A model generated the notes under the pieces. It saw nothing but the letters and a program-made list of their open reading frames with translations, was not told the DNA's origin and searched no databases. The translations under genes and the position numbers were made by a program. Below are positions 44,185 through 54,721 of a stretch of DNA of 64,000 bases, in pieces; the stretch's first letter is position 1; each line of letters starts with the position of its first letter. Source of the DNA: Lucinisca nassula (taxonomy: Eukaryota > Mollusca > Bivalvia > Lucinida > Lucinidae); contig OY757026.1 in assembly GCA_963580285.1 (NCBI GenBank), positions 62,125,396-62,189,395 on the forward strand, written 5' to 3'.

Positions 44185-44860
44185 ACTAATAGTGAAGGGT
44201 ATGATCCGGAATTGATAAAATTACCACTCACCTTACATCCAAACCAGCAAAGAAAAACAGCTCAGAACGAGGAACTAACGGACTCTAGCCAGGGTTCCAA
44301 CTAGTGGCTTTCTTTATTCTTCATCATTTCAGTTATTTCATGCTTTCGAGTCTTCATCTGTTCTCTGTTTTGGTTTATTTTTTATGTTCTCAGAGATATT
44401 GCACTGATAATTTCGAAATCCTGCATGCAGATCGAACAATTTATTGCAAGAATTGTGTTCACGTATAATCGCATTCAGACCCTAATCCGAGTAAAACATG
44501 TTTTACTGACCGTCCAAAACCGATTCTCCTGTTATGGTTTATTATTGTTATTGTTAGTCTTTGCATGTTTGTATTGTTGGATAGCGGTTTGGCCATTTTG
44601 TGGGAAAGTAACTGTCCTTTTGGTTTTCCGCTTGTGACATTTTCATTTTGGTGAAGTTGTTTTTGTTTGTTTTTCACTTATTTTGGTGTCTTGGATGGGA
44701 GGTGTGAGGTAATGGATGGATTCCTGATCATTACCTTTACTTAAAAGTCTTTAGAGAGAAGCCATCACTGTGTCTTAGATCGGGCCCGTTTCCTTGCAAC
44801 TAAAAAGGGGGAGCAAATTTATCAACAGTGATTTAGAAAACTATCATGCATGTAAAAATT
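44185..44860 (+). mobile_element. Strongly decayed Naiad 3' pieces in both orientations
   Basis: A minus-strand tip lies at about 44,185-44,285. A plus-strand 3' region follows at 44,320-44,745 (TTCATGCTTTCGAGTCTTCA, TGGCCATTTTGTGGGAAAGT, GATTCCTGATCATTACC). A trace of the RT C-terminal region lies at about 44,790-44,855 (minus strand). Confidence 0.55.
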
Positions 44861-45032
44861 AAAGATATAGATGTTAAGGAGACGCCACAACCAAAGAATA
44901 CAGCCTATCAATAGGAGGAGTAACTAACAATGAAGAAAATAAAACAGGAAATAAATGAACCGTAATCAGCCTAGCAACCAACTCCCTCTTCCCAACAAGA
45001 GGTGCAAGAGGCATAGGTATTGAAAATTAAAT

Positions 45033-45556
45033 AGAGGATCTTACATGAGTGCTCATGTATTATTGAATTTATTAAACGAGTTGAGGGAAAGGGATAAAAT
45101 GCGAGGCAAAGCCTCGCATTTTATCCCTTTTCCTCAACTCGTTTAATTATTGGCCTCGCATTTTATCCCTTTTCCTCAACTCGTTTAATAAATTCAATAA
45201 TACATGAGCACGAATGCAAGATTGTATTTATCATATGACATTTAAAATGCATTTTATTCACGTTTGTTAACAAAAATGTCAATATTCCGCCAGTAGTAAA
45301 CGCAACGTCGTTAAGGACGTCGTACATGTAATGTTACGGGACGTATCTAGCTAATTTGCATATTTAATCCACTAGTGGATTATCGAAAATATTACATGGC
45401 GTTATTACACTCTCAGACGCGACATCATATGATAAATAAAAATAATACACAACCAAAGCATAGACACAATGAAAAGCTCGTCGAAAAATCCGACAAAACT
45501 ACATTAAAAATAAACAGCATCAGAATCTCTTCCTTAAGACGGTCAGAAGTGAGAAC
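45033..45556 (+). repeat. Repeat P, best copy
   Basis: It opens AGAGGATCTTACATGAGTGC, carries a long hairpin at 45,071-45,147 with a duplicated right arm to about 45,210, then TTTAAAATGCATTTTATTCA, ACGTCGTTAAGGACGTCG, ATCCACTAGTGGAT, CTCTCAGACGCG, ending GGTCAGAAGTGAGAACTACT. Four copies occur in the window, one cut by the left edge. Confidence 0.7.
45071..45210. repeat. Perfect-looking hairpin, 37-bp arms, with an extra right arm
   Basis: ATTAAACGAGTTGAGG... to GCGAGGC (45,071-45,107), loop AAA, then the inverse (45,111-45,147) with one mismatch. A second inverse arm at 45,153-45,210 pairs even further out, with GTGCTCATGTATTATTGAAT. Confidence 0.8.
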
Positions 45557-46012
45557 TACTGTCTGTCATATAACATACGGGTTGTACCCAATCTTTTCAT
45601 ATCGAAGAATAGTTTTACGGAGCTCATTAATAATATCCTGGAACGCATATATTTTTCTGACTTTTTGTACTAAGCCAACATAAAGTTCAGCTTCAGAGAG
45701 ACTTCGTTGCAGAAGAGAAGTCCAAAACTGAAATCTAAAACTAGAACGAAATGATGTCTATATACATGGAAAACTATTCGGCGTTTTATGATACAAATAA
45801 CACTGATCCAGAAAGTAAACAATTAATAATTTATTTCGAGTAGTGAAGTCAATATCGTGGTTAGACACTCTGACGAACCGGATTAGTTGTAATTAATAAA
45901 CAACCTAGGGTAGCATACGAGGAAGATCAACGTCCAAGAAAGGGAAATTTACAATCTATTAGACAAACTCATCGCGTTTATCATAAATTTACCCTCATTA
46001 AATGTAAATCGT

Positions 46013-46190
46013 AACAAGAGCTGTCACTGTAAGCGATCAATGCCACCCGTGGGAGCCAGTAATGGCCAAGGTTAAAGTTTTTGTGGCGGACAGACAGACA
46101 AACAAACAAACAAAAAGACAGGGCAAAAACTATATGCCCCCCCCCCCCCGAATACAAGATTTACGGGGGGGGCATATAAATGGGGCTTCA
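46013..46190 (-). mobile_element. Shortened Helitron-like element (same family as 55,437-55,913)
   Basis: The plus strand starts AACAAGAGCTGTCAC, has GACAGACAGACAAACAAACA, a C-run, and ends GGGGGGGGCATATAAA. RT sequence continues on both sides. Confidence 0.6.
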
Positions 46191-46444
46191 GGGGAATTTG
46201 TTTTATTTTACTGAAGTTCTAAAGGGTAAATTGGACTGGTAAAACTTTGAATTAATTATACGCCTGATTACACACTTCTGGAGTCCATGTCTGTTGGTCT
46301 GAGCATTGATATTTGCCATTTGTCTATGGATTAAAGATATTGGATTAACGCTTTGGTACTACGACTAAACTACTACTTATAATTATGTTTCGACAAAATA
46401 TCTAGACGTCGAACTCAGAGCTTCAATAACTTCAGAGTACTTTT

Positions 46445-46795
46445 CGCCAAAAAGAGAAATGATAAAACTGAAAAACAGAATCGAAACAATTAACCCATAC
46501 CTCCCATCAGAGACACCAAAGGAAAAATAACACAAACATGAAATAACTAGACAATCGTGGAAATACCAACACCAGAAAGCCAAACGGAAAGAAAGGAAAG
46601 CCACTTTCCCACATAATTGCCAAATGGCTATCCAAAACAAAAAAGCGACACACACATTTAAAGACGAACGAACTATAACAAAATCAAACCGCGACAGACG
46701 AACCGACTTGGAACGGTCAGTAAAAAAGTAGTTCACTGGGGTCTTAAATCCATTTAACGCGACCGAAATCCTCACCCTTACTCCAGTCTGAAGTA
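46445..46795 (-). mobile_element. Naiad 3' region nested in the decayed RT
   Basis: ATCGAAACAATTAACCCATA, CAGAGACACCAAAGG, CACTTTCCCACATAATTGCC, ACCGACTTGGAACGGTCAG and CCTCACCCTTACTCCAGTC in family order. Confidence 0.65.
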
Positions 46796-46960
46796 GAGCA
46801 CAAGGCATACCCATCGGAATTTCCACAATTTATCTTAATCAATAATTACTAAATCTGACATAAAATTTTTCAAGTCGAGAGATTCCCATACTTTCTGGCA
46901 TGGCCATAATGTGTAATTTCTATGCTATTCGAGAGAGAAAAAGAATTATTTTCGGCCAGA

Positions 46961-47504
46961 GTTAAAGACAGGATTTTCATGCCGGAGGGGGGGGTCTGGT
47001 TCCCAGCTTAAACATGTACAGGTAACCAGCAGCTAAAAGTAGGCGTGGCTTGGTCTTGGTGGGCTGGCTACCTATAGGGGCCATAAAACTGATAAGGATT
47101 ATAGGATATAATTTACTGTAATAATCAGCTGCTTCCATATATTTATCACAGAAATACCTTCAAAAATTGGAGATAAATTATGTTTCATAAACAAAGGTTT
47201 ATTTATTTATTTATTAACATTTAAATGGCGAAAAAATCTTTTTTGTGCAGTAGAAAATAAAATGGCATACTTGACTAAAATAAGAAAATGATTTTATCTG
47301 AATGTCAGTTTAGGTTTGGAAGAAATATAATGTGCGTTTTCATAGTTTTCTCTGTACACATTAACCTCTCTGTCGCATGATTCACTGTAAAAAGATTTTG
47401 GGATATAACACAGTTCCAACACATCCCAAAAATCTTTAGTACCGCCTCAATGAACATTTGTATGTGTAAAAGGCTAGTCCTAGTATTCATTAGAAATAGG
47501 CCAA
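46961..47504. other. Unassigned
   Basis: AT-rich, with an ATTT-type simple repeat near 47,201-47,215. No gene seen. Confidence 0.4.
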
Positions 47505-47930
47505 GTACCAACAATCTATAGTAAATTGTGGGGGATCGTTTGAATTGCCTCATTGAGACAATAAAAATGTATACTCTCACTTGATAGTATATTGGGGTGC
47601 TCGTTTGTTTTTTTGTTTGTTTCCATTTTGTGGGACTTTTACCGAAATTGAGATGAAATTACGTCTCAAGCCCTGCCGCCCAATGAAACCAATAGGGTTT
47701 ATAAGCATGAATGGTCCGACTCTCGCGCCGCTTTGCCTGGACAGGCTTAGCTCCTCTAAGCGATTTACTAGTACTCGTGTGCGGGTCGGTTTCAGCTCTG
47801 CGTGGAAGCATCATGCATCCCATCTATTTCTTCAAGCCCCGATGGGCGGGGACCGGGGGTGCTCGTTTAAACTGTCTCTTTGAGACAATTCTAAGAAGCA
47901 TCCAAAATCTACATTTTATTTTTCCAAAAA
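47505..47930 (+). mobile_element. Decayed MITE H split by a SINE
   Basis: Core-like sequence (GGATCGTTTGAATTGCCTCA) precedes the SINE and GGGGTGCTCGTTTAAACTGT with TTGAGACAATTCTAAGAAGC follows it. Confidence 0.55.
47594..47868 (-). mobile_element. SINE with a 13-bp target duplication
   Basis: GGGGTGCTCGTTT occurs at 47,594-47,606 and 47,856-47,868. The body is the 315-bp SINE in reverse, with part of its tail half deleted near 47,620. Confidence 0.85.
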
Positions 47931-47949
47931 GCTAAAGTAGTTTAGGTCG

Positions 47950-48475
47950 TAGTACCAAAGCGTTAATCCAAAGTCGTTAATCCACAGACAAGATGGCAAA
48001 TATCAATGTTCAGATCAACAGACATGGACTCCAGAAGAGTATAATCAGGCGTCCGCGGATATTAAGCATTACTTGGTTAGCAAGCTTCGCCCACCATGCC
48101 CATCGACTCGAATGAAAAAAAGGTGTAAATGCCGAGAAGGGTATGTCCGAGATTTTGGAAGTCTTCCTATGGCTTTCCATTGGCAAACATATCAGAAAGA
48201 ATTCTGGAAATGGCCACATTGTACGGATCAACAAGATCATGGTGCCTCCCATAGAACTTCTTTAGTGTTGATACCAGTTTGGTGTTTTGATACCCCTGGC
48301 ATAACAACCTGGTAGTGAGCACCTTCCCACGTTCCATAAAGTCCTGATACTTGGAACAGGCTCTAGCATAACGGATTAACTGCAAAACGTAAACTCCATA
48401 TGCTGGTGCAGACGGGATATTACTGCTCAGGAAGAGAAAGTTAACAATGGGATTAGAATGAGATAAGTCAGGACA
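47950..48475 (-). pseudogene. RT fragment of a second, different Naiad-like lineage
   Basis: The minus strand gives YGVYVLQLIRYARACSKYQD, then ERGKVLTTRLLCQGYQNTKL and KKFYGRHHDLVDPYN. It matches the block of the 40-kb element around YGVYISQLIRFARVCS and KFYRRHSDLISKFN, but is clearly diverged. Upstream it reads NFLFLSSNIPSAPA in place of NFPFLDGDVPRAPS. No catalytic motifs are included. Confidence 0.75.
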
Positions 48476-49019
48476 TCTAATTTATTCATTCAGTCATACC
48501 ATCATTTGTTTAGCTGTGCCAATTTTATTTAATGTATTTTACCAAGATTTCCTGTGTATATTTCGTTTTACTTCTTTATAGAAGAAGAAAAATAAGAAGA
48601 AGAAGGGAAGAATCTTTCTATTATATCAAATTAAAAAGCAATTCTTTCATTCAAACATTTTTATTTATTTATTTATTTATCAGAAGAAACAGTTTCCTAT
48701 AGTGTCAACTAATATTTTTTTCAACAAATCTTTAATGCTTTAATGTTTTTTTATTTATTTATTTTTTGTTGGTATATTAGAAATAAATATGCTATATCAT
48801 TAACTTTTATGAAATATGTTTGTATTTTGTTTCTTTGTAATTTAAAAATAAAAAAAATACATTAATCATGACTAAATTGTTTTGTTTGTCTTTTGAAACC
48901 ATGGAGTGTGCCTGCTGTTACATAATTGAGATAACAAGCATTAGGAAAACATGTCCGTAAGAAATAATGGCGTCCAACATGGTGTCAGAAAATGATAAAT
49001 ATTAGGTAAATGTGTTAAC
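48476..49019. other. AT-rich stretch, no gene
   Basis: It contains a GAAGAAGAAAAATAAGAAG run at 48,583 after a T-rich tract ending TTTATAG, which could pass for an acceptor, and a (TTTA)n tract at about 48,660-48,680. Nothing firm. Confidence 0.4.
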
Positions 49020-49218
49020 ATTTTTATTATTTCTGCTTTCAACATAGATTGTGGGTGCTCGTTAGAACCGCATCATTGAGGTGGTTCTAACGAGTACCCA
49101 CAATCTATGTTTTTGAGCAAAAATAAGGCAGATAATGTTTACCCCCGTAAACGCCACTTTTCTCTACATAAATTGGGGTTTAGGGGGGTCTTCGTTTCAC
49201 GGACGTGTTATCGTGATG
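49020..49218 (+). mobile_element. MITE H, right two-thirds
   Basis: TTCAACATAGATTGTGGGTG, core GCATCATTGAGGTGG, CCCACAATCTATGTTTTTGA, TAAATTGGGGTTTAGGGGGG and TTTCACGGACGTGTTATCGT. Confidence 0.65.
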
Positions 49219-49484
49219 GTTAGCTTCAAATAGAGCAGAGCTGTCAATCACTTATTATAAATATGCCAATCATTGTGATGTCACGATAGCTCTCCATTTA
49301 CAGTCAATCAGATAAATAGAATTTGATGTTAACCCTTCAGAGGTCAGACAAAGAATGACTCAGGTTTTCCTGTGCTCCCTTAAAAAGTCAAGTCCTGTCT
49401 TTAAAGAAAATCATTAGTTAAACCACGATGGGCCCAGTGACAGACATAGCATCAGGCCTCAGCCTTCTTTTGACAAAGATTTAT

Positions 49485-50180
49485 GCCGAAGCTGTCATTG
49501 AGCCGTCAAACTTGCAAAATACGCACCTGTTATTGTACTTTTCTTTGATAGAAAGTCCAACATAATAACGCCTTGTGTGTCTCAAAGTACAGTTGCCATC
49601 ACCTTGCCAGCAGAAGGTTGCGTTTCGAACTTCTTTGGCCTCGGAGACCCTGGCTCCCATTGGCGACTGTGTTTTATTCTCTGGTTCAAATAACAGACCC
49701 AATAATATACCCTGGTCTCCTCTACAGCAACCAGACGTGAAAGAAAACCAACTTCCTTTGACCTAATCCTCTTCCATAATGCGCTGCATACTGATGCTAT
49801 AGTTGCCATTTACCCGTCGCAAAGGGCTTTTGGTAACCAACGAGCTCTTAGCTTGCGCATACCCAAGCGACCATGTAAGTTTGTTGAATTGCTACCATTT
49901 GAAATGTGTAATGCATTCGCTATTTCTTCCTCCTCAACTCGCATATCAGAGCACACCAGATTCCATACTTTGTTACACATTTCTTTATCGGTGGAATCTA
50001 ATGGGCGTCAAGACCTGGTTTCATCTTCTAAAGACGTTCTACCGCATATGAATTACCCAACCCAGAATTTTACTTGTGCATACGATGCTGCAGAAGACCC
50101 ATTAAACATTGGTCAACTCGCAATGTATTTCCTGACCTATTTTCCTTTCCAAGTACAAGTACCGAGTAACAGCACAATAC
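49485..50180 (-). pseudogene. mariner transposase remnant (N-terminal to first catalytic Asp)
   Basis: Minus-strand pieces in order: SSAASYAQVKFWVG and GRTSLEDE (N-terminal domain), MCNKVWNLVCSDMRVEEEEI and ALHISNGSNSTNLHGRLGMR (helix-turn-helix), KLRARWLPKAL, then MATIASVCSALWKRIRSKEV, FLSRLVAVEETR, SPRPKKFETQPSAGKVMATV, and DTQGVIMLDFLSKKSTITGA around the first catalytic Asp. Several stops and frameshifts break it, and the second and third catalytic residues are gone. It differs from the 23.7-kb mariner in sequence and in which half survives. Confidence 0.85.
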
Positions 50181-50344
50181 TCAACTTTTGACGAAAGCTT
50201 ACTTTTGCATCTTTAGCCGGGAAAGACGTTCAAAATTTTATGAGTGCATGACACGATAAGGATGAAATTTTGCCCACATACCTTAAAACATGATTTAAAA
50301 CACGGCTTTAAAATCTTGGATGTCTCTGGCAATTGGATATGGCA

Positions 50345-50590
50345 TCACGTGACCAAGTCCATGAAATAAAGACCACTCCCACTAAAAGCCACTTTAAATA
50401 GAGAAAACTTGGGTTTACGGGAGTAAACATTATTTTCCTTATTTCTGCTCAATGGGGCAGTTAAAACGAGCACCCAAAACCTATGTTTGGAGTATAAATA
50501 AGAAAAATATCACAAATTTTCATCATAAAAATACCTTTTTTAAGGTTTGAAAAAATCCCGGATGTGTTATTATAATGGGATAGGCTGGTT
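50345..50590 (-). mobile_element. MITE H
   Basis: CATCACGTGACCAAGTCCAT at the left, TTTAAATAGAGAAAACTTGG, a shortened core, GCACCCAAAACCTATGTTTG, and GGATGTGTTATTATAATGGG at the right. Confidence 0.6.
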
Positions 50591-50902
50591 GCGTATTGGC
50601 TTGCCCTCATAGATCCTGATCATCCGCCGCGTTCTGTGACGTCTGATCTGGTTCTACACTATTTGCCAAACATGATTCGGTAAGATTCTACAGATAACCT
50701 CTTACGCAAGATTCGGACCTCAAAGCGACACGAATACAAATACCTGGATTTCCCATAAATCAGTGATTGTCACGTGAACAGCGGCACTGAAGGGCTTCTG
50801 CGTTTAGTAACTTTAGGTCGATTGACAAACAATTGACCAGAATATGTTAAAACACTCACATGACAAATACAGTTTCAATTGTAATCATTTATCTTATTTC
50901 AG
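50591..50902. other. Unassigned
   Basis: No feature apart from the acceptor-like CATTTATCTTATTTCAG at its end. Confidence 0.4.
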
Positions 50903-50938
50903 ACACACAGTCCAACGACAGAAAAAAGCGAAGTGCCG
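50903..50938 (+). CDS. Possible 36-bp microexon
   Basis: It is bounded by TTATCTTATTTCAG and GTAAGATA. In phase 0 it reads THSPTTEKSEVP, 12 codons. A second phase is open too. Such short matches arise by chance, so this is weak evidence on its own. Confidence 0.15.
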
Positions 50939-51039
50939 GTAAGATACGAGATCTTATATTCATGCACTCTTAGAATGAGTATAAAAATAGAAAGCAACTG
51001 TAACTTAGGAAAACCACAGTAACAGGTTACACTTTCAAC

Positions 51040-51335
51040 TGTAGAACTTCTCATCATTACGAAAACACACCTATACAAATACATCGTCACCTTTATCGCC
51101 GAAAAAATAAAAATTTTAAGATGAAAAATTGTGATATTTTTCTTATTTCTGCTCAAACTATAGATTGTAGACAATCATTAGAACCGCCTCATTGAGGCGG
51201 TTCTAACGAGTACCCATAAGCTTTATTTTAGAGCAGAAATAAGAAAAATAAGGTTTACACCTGCAAACCCCAGTTTTACTATATAAAAGTAGGGTTCAAG
51301 GGGGTCAAATTTATATAGGTGTGTTTTCGTGATGT
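51040..51335 (+). mobile_element. MITE H with a perfect 25-bp core palindrome
   Basis: The core at 51,178-51,202 is a palindrome centred on GCCTCATTGAGGC. Flanks: CTCATCATTACGAAAACACA at the left, CTATATAAAAGTAGGGTTC and TGTGTTTTCGTGATG at the right. Confidence 0.75.
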
Positions 51336-51446
51336 TTGGTTTACTGGAATCTTTCATCAGGCAAGGGTGTCATATTTCGGTCAACTGTTTAGTTCTGTAT
51401 TTCATATATACGTATAAGGTACAATGATTAAGGGGAATGGGTGCAG

Positions 51447-51755
51447 TTAAGGAGAGGCAGTTCCTTCAAAAGTATTTTTGTCTCCCATGTCAATAGAGGC
51501 CAACTCTTCAAGAAAAGAATTTGCTCCTGAGTAGAAAATTCTTTCCTCTAAAATAGAACGCTTTTTAAATGGGACAGAGTTTATAGAAAGCAGAACAGAA
51601 AGTCCCGAAAAATGTCTCCCTTTGAAAACTGGCGCAAAAATCTTCCGGGTGTATTCATTCCCCTTAAAATAAAATTGGCACATCTGACATGCATTGGACT
51701 TCCTACTAACATGAATATCGAATGAGTCACTCTAAAGAAGGGGTATGCTTTTCAC
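51447..51755 (-). CDS. Unrecognised open frame, exon-like
   Basis: The minus strand is open from a TAG near 51,740 to 51,447. The peptide runs SFDIHVSRKSNACQMCQFYF, KGNEYTRKIFAPVF, then KKRSILEERIFYSGANSFLE, ending DMGDKNTFEGTASP. From the Met at 51,683 it is 78 codons. The composition looks protein-like and has CxxC (CQMC), but I know no family. It may be part of a dispersed element. Confidence 0.25.
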
Positions 51756-51924
51756 TTCTTGAATAATAGGCCACATGTATTGATATGTAAGACAAAAATG
51801 TTTGAAACTCTAGCCGTCTCTGAAAACATAGTACAGACATACTCTAGAAAAGCCACGATCAGAAAATTATACACGCCAACAGCAAACTAACATAAAAGAA
51901 ACCGTAGAGGAAAACTGATCAATG

Positions 51925-52830
51925 AAAAGGTTTATCCTTTGGAAACAAGAACAGGACTGAAAACTGTAGAGCGTACATGTTATTTTGGGCCAGACTAGCT
52001 AGTTTCGGCCAATTGGGCCTCATCAGTAATTCTCAGATATTTTGAAACATCCACAGTGCAATAATGACTCCAAAGGGCAAGAAAATATAACCCACACTAA
52101 GATGAAAGACCGGGAAACTTTTTACGGCCGCCACACATTCCCTTAACACCAGCTGTGCTTAAGTTAAATACGTTCTGTAAAAGGGTAATTATTTTGAAGC
52201 AAGGATACAGAATAGAACGCAAAAACTGTAGAGTGTACATATTTTTTTCTGGGCCATACTAGCCAGTATCGGCCAATTAGGCCTCGTCAGTGACTCTCAG
52301 ATATATAGAACCTACCGCAGTTGAATCAATGATCCAAAACGACTAGAAAATATAACCCACACTTTATTGAAGGCAGGGAGACTTTTTACGGTCGTCACAC
52401 TTTCCCTTAACAACAGCTACGATGAAGTTAATATACTCTATGAAAAGGTAATCCTTTTCAAGCAAGGACTACAGAAAAGAAATGAAAACGGTGGAGTGTA
52501 CAAGTTGTTTCTGGGTCCGACTAGCCTGTTTCGAACAGCCTAAGGAAGGTCAATTGTGAAAATATTGGTAACTGGGTTTAACAGCTATATTTGAAACAAG
52601 ACATTCACGAATCAGAGATTTCACCACGACCGCTTTTTATGGTATTGTGATTACCATAAAATTGTTTACATGCCCTTATCATAGGGTGGGTTATATTTTC
52701 TAGAGCATTAGGATTGTTGATTCTTCTGTAGAATTTTGAAAATATGAGAAGGCTACTAACGCGACCAAACTTAGCGAAAGTAGCTAGTCTGGTCCAGAAA
52801 AAAACTTGTACACATCACACTTTTAAGTTC
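51925..52830 (-). repeat. Repeat Q cluster: tandem 268-bp units followed by an inverted unit
   Basis: Minus-orientation units begin near 51,925, 52,192 and 52,459; ACTTTTTACGG recurs at 52,119 and 52,389, and GGCC..ACTAGC..GTTTCGGCCAAT-like blocks recur similarly. From about 52,680 the same repeat runs in plus orientation (GGGTTATATTTTCTAGAGCA, AGCTAGTCTGGTCCAGAAAA). Confidence 0.6.
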
Positions 52831-53077
52831 ATTGTCGTTATACCTTTGCTCTCAAGGGATTTTGTACAACATACCGAGTACTCAACTCCAATTTTGTGCC
52901 ATAGCAAGAGAAATCCGCCGATATGATAATTAAGGGCCAAACCCAGGAATCATAACACTGAGTTCAAGCTCTCTTAAAAGATTTTAGACGGGCCGTCTTT
53001 TACCGATCAACTATGCTAAACCATCGAGTAATGCTCAGTAAATATCACAGTTAGATATTGCTTGTTGATATAGAATT
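52831..53077. other. Unassigned
   Basis: No feature recognised. Confidence 0.4.
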
Positions 53078-54212
53078 AAGGCGTAACTATACCAAATAGT
53101 GACACAGAGGCCTTTCTGATATTTAATCTTCATCAGTGTGTCTCAACCCCAAAGTTCTGAAACCGAAACGGATGATGGACAAGACCAGGCAAACACAGCA
53201 CATCCCCCTCCGAGCACACAACGACCGACGTAGCTCGTGATACAGGTCAACTGGAAGCATCAGGCAAGAGACGCCTACCCGCGGACTTGTAGGTGTCACC
53301 CACCGAGCCAACATCAGCAAACATGGCCCACACCCCACGGAAGCCCCGGGCATCAGGAAGGAGATGTTCAAAATAGCGAGACTTGCAAAATTAAAAATAA
53401 AACAAAAACTGACAACCAAATCCGCTAAGATACATGTCTCACCTGACAAGTCAGTCTTAGTTTTAGAAAAAATAGAATTTTATACTGCAAAAGTTAAAGA
53501 TATAATATAGTTATTTAAATCAGTACCTGAATACTAACGTCAGCACCGCAGTATCAACCTCAGCACTAAGGAACTGATACTGAGCTGATGATACCCTCGG
53601 GGACGAACGAATCATCCACCAGCAGAGATACCGACCCATTGGTTGCAATTAAGGCGTAACTATACCAAATTTAGTGACACAGAGGCCTTCTGATATTTAA
53701 TCTTCATTAGTGTGTCTCAACCCCAAAGTTATGAAACCGAAACGGATGATGGACAAGACCCAGCAAACACAGCACATCCCCCTCCGAGCACACACCGACC
53801 GACGTAGCTCGCGAGACAGGTCAACTGGAGGCATCAGGCAAGAGACGCCTACCCGCGGACTCGTAGGCGTCCCCACCGAGCCAACATCAGCAAGCATGGC
53901 CCACACCCCACGGAAGCCCCGGGCATCAGGAAGGAGATGTCCAAAGTAGCGTGACTTGCAAAATTTAAAATGTAACAAAAAGTGACAACCAAATCCGCTA
54001 AGATACATGTCTCACCTGACAAGTCAGTCTTAGTTTTAGAAAAAAATAGAATTTTATACTGCAAAAGTTAAAGATATAATATAGTTATTTAAATCAGTAC
54101 CTGAGTACTAACGTCAGCGCCGCAGTATCAACCTCAGCACTTAGGAACTGATACTGAGCTGATGATACCCTCGGGGACGAACGAATCATCCACCAGCAGA
54201 GATACCGACCCA
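53078..54212 (-). repeat. 573-bp tandem duplication with splice-like signals
   Basis: GCGTAACTATACCAAAT is at 53,081 and 53,654, and the two units match closely throughout. On the minus strand each contains a strong acceptor (TCTTTAACTTTTGCAG), a 42-bp open stretch, a GTGAGACA donor, and further on the stretch SRYFEHLLPDARGFRGVWAM (first unit; Gly for Glu in the second) followed by GTAGGC. The second unit lacks one base inside that stretch. Confidence 0.75.
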
Positions 54213-54319
54213 GTGCTATCTGATATCTGATATGATGTTCCATAACTCAGATAATTTTGATTATCTTGGTCATCACTGTTATCACGTTCAAAAGCAACAA
54301 TTAACGTGAAGCCACACAT
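54134..54319 (-). CDS. Unrecognised 61-codon frame leading into the duplication
   Basis: Met at 54,319. The peptide is acidic at first (FERDNSDDQDNQNYLSYG), then GSVSLLVDDSFVPEGIISSV, ending KC. The last part is shared with the first unit of the duplication. It could be an exon just before the duplicated exon-like pieces. No family recognised. Confidence 0.2.
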   Translation of the reverse strand: MCGFTLIVAFERDNSDDQDNQNYLSYGTSYQISDSTGSVSLLVDDSFVPEGIISSVSVPKC

Positions 54320-54613
54320 CCTACTAGCCTAATGGTGTTAATTGTGTTACGTTTTGATATGGAGTTTTATTGAAACTGGACTGACCAAATGCTATGTTTT
54401 CAAAACACAACATTGCAGTTCTGTAGTAATCACGAGTCATCGATTTGAACTTTCAGTTTTACTTTTGCCATGTTTGATACATCCATGTTAAAAAGTGACC
54501 AATTTCTCTGGATAATATTGCACTGGCACTAGATAAGAAAGTTTTCTAAATGCAAAAATTTTAAAAACCCTCACGACCATGAACTAAAGGTTCCTGACGC
54601 TCTGTCTTTGGGT
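54320..54613. other. Unassigned
   Basis: No feature recognised. Confidence 0.4.
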
Positions 54614-54721
54614 GGACCCAGAACCCCGCCCATCGGGGCTAGGAGAAAAAGATTGGGTAGCATGATGCTTCCACACCGAGCTGAAACCGACCGCACATGA
54701 GTACTGGTAAACTGCTTAAAA
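54614..54721 (+). mobile_element. SINE head, cut by a Naiad insertion
   Basis: CCCGCCCATCGGGGCTAGGA, GCATGATGCTTCCACACCGA and GAGTACTGGTAAACTGCTTA are the first 110 bp of the 315-bp SINE. Naiad 3' sequence starts directly afterwards. Confidence 0.7.

Larger units (their letters stand above)
45557..46960 (-). pseudogene. Heavily decayed Naiad RT copy with two insertions
   Basis: Minus-strand RT sequence is traceable from the C-terminus (plus strand GGTTGTACCCAATCTTTTCA near 45,580; GAAAGGGAAATTTACAATCT near 45,937) through ACTGAAGTTCTAAAGGGTAA (46,220) and SEVIEALSSTSRY (46,400) to ACTTTCTGGCATGGCC (46,890). A Helitron-like piece (46,013-46,190) and a Naiad 3' end (46,445-46,795) interrupt it. 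Frames are broken throughout. Confidence 0.65.

Noticed and set aside
49853..50191. 112-codon plus-strand open frame as a host gene
   Set aside because: It is the opposite strand of a mariner transposase remnant whose N-terminal and helix-turn-helix motifs are clear on the minus strand.
53123..54064. Long minus-strand frames of about 103-108 codons in the 573-bp duplication as one protein
   Set aside because: The two units are open in different frames over the same DNA, so the full frames are not conserved. Only short exon-like pieces remain plausible.
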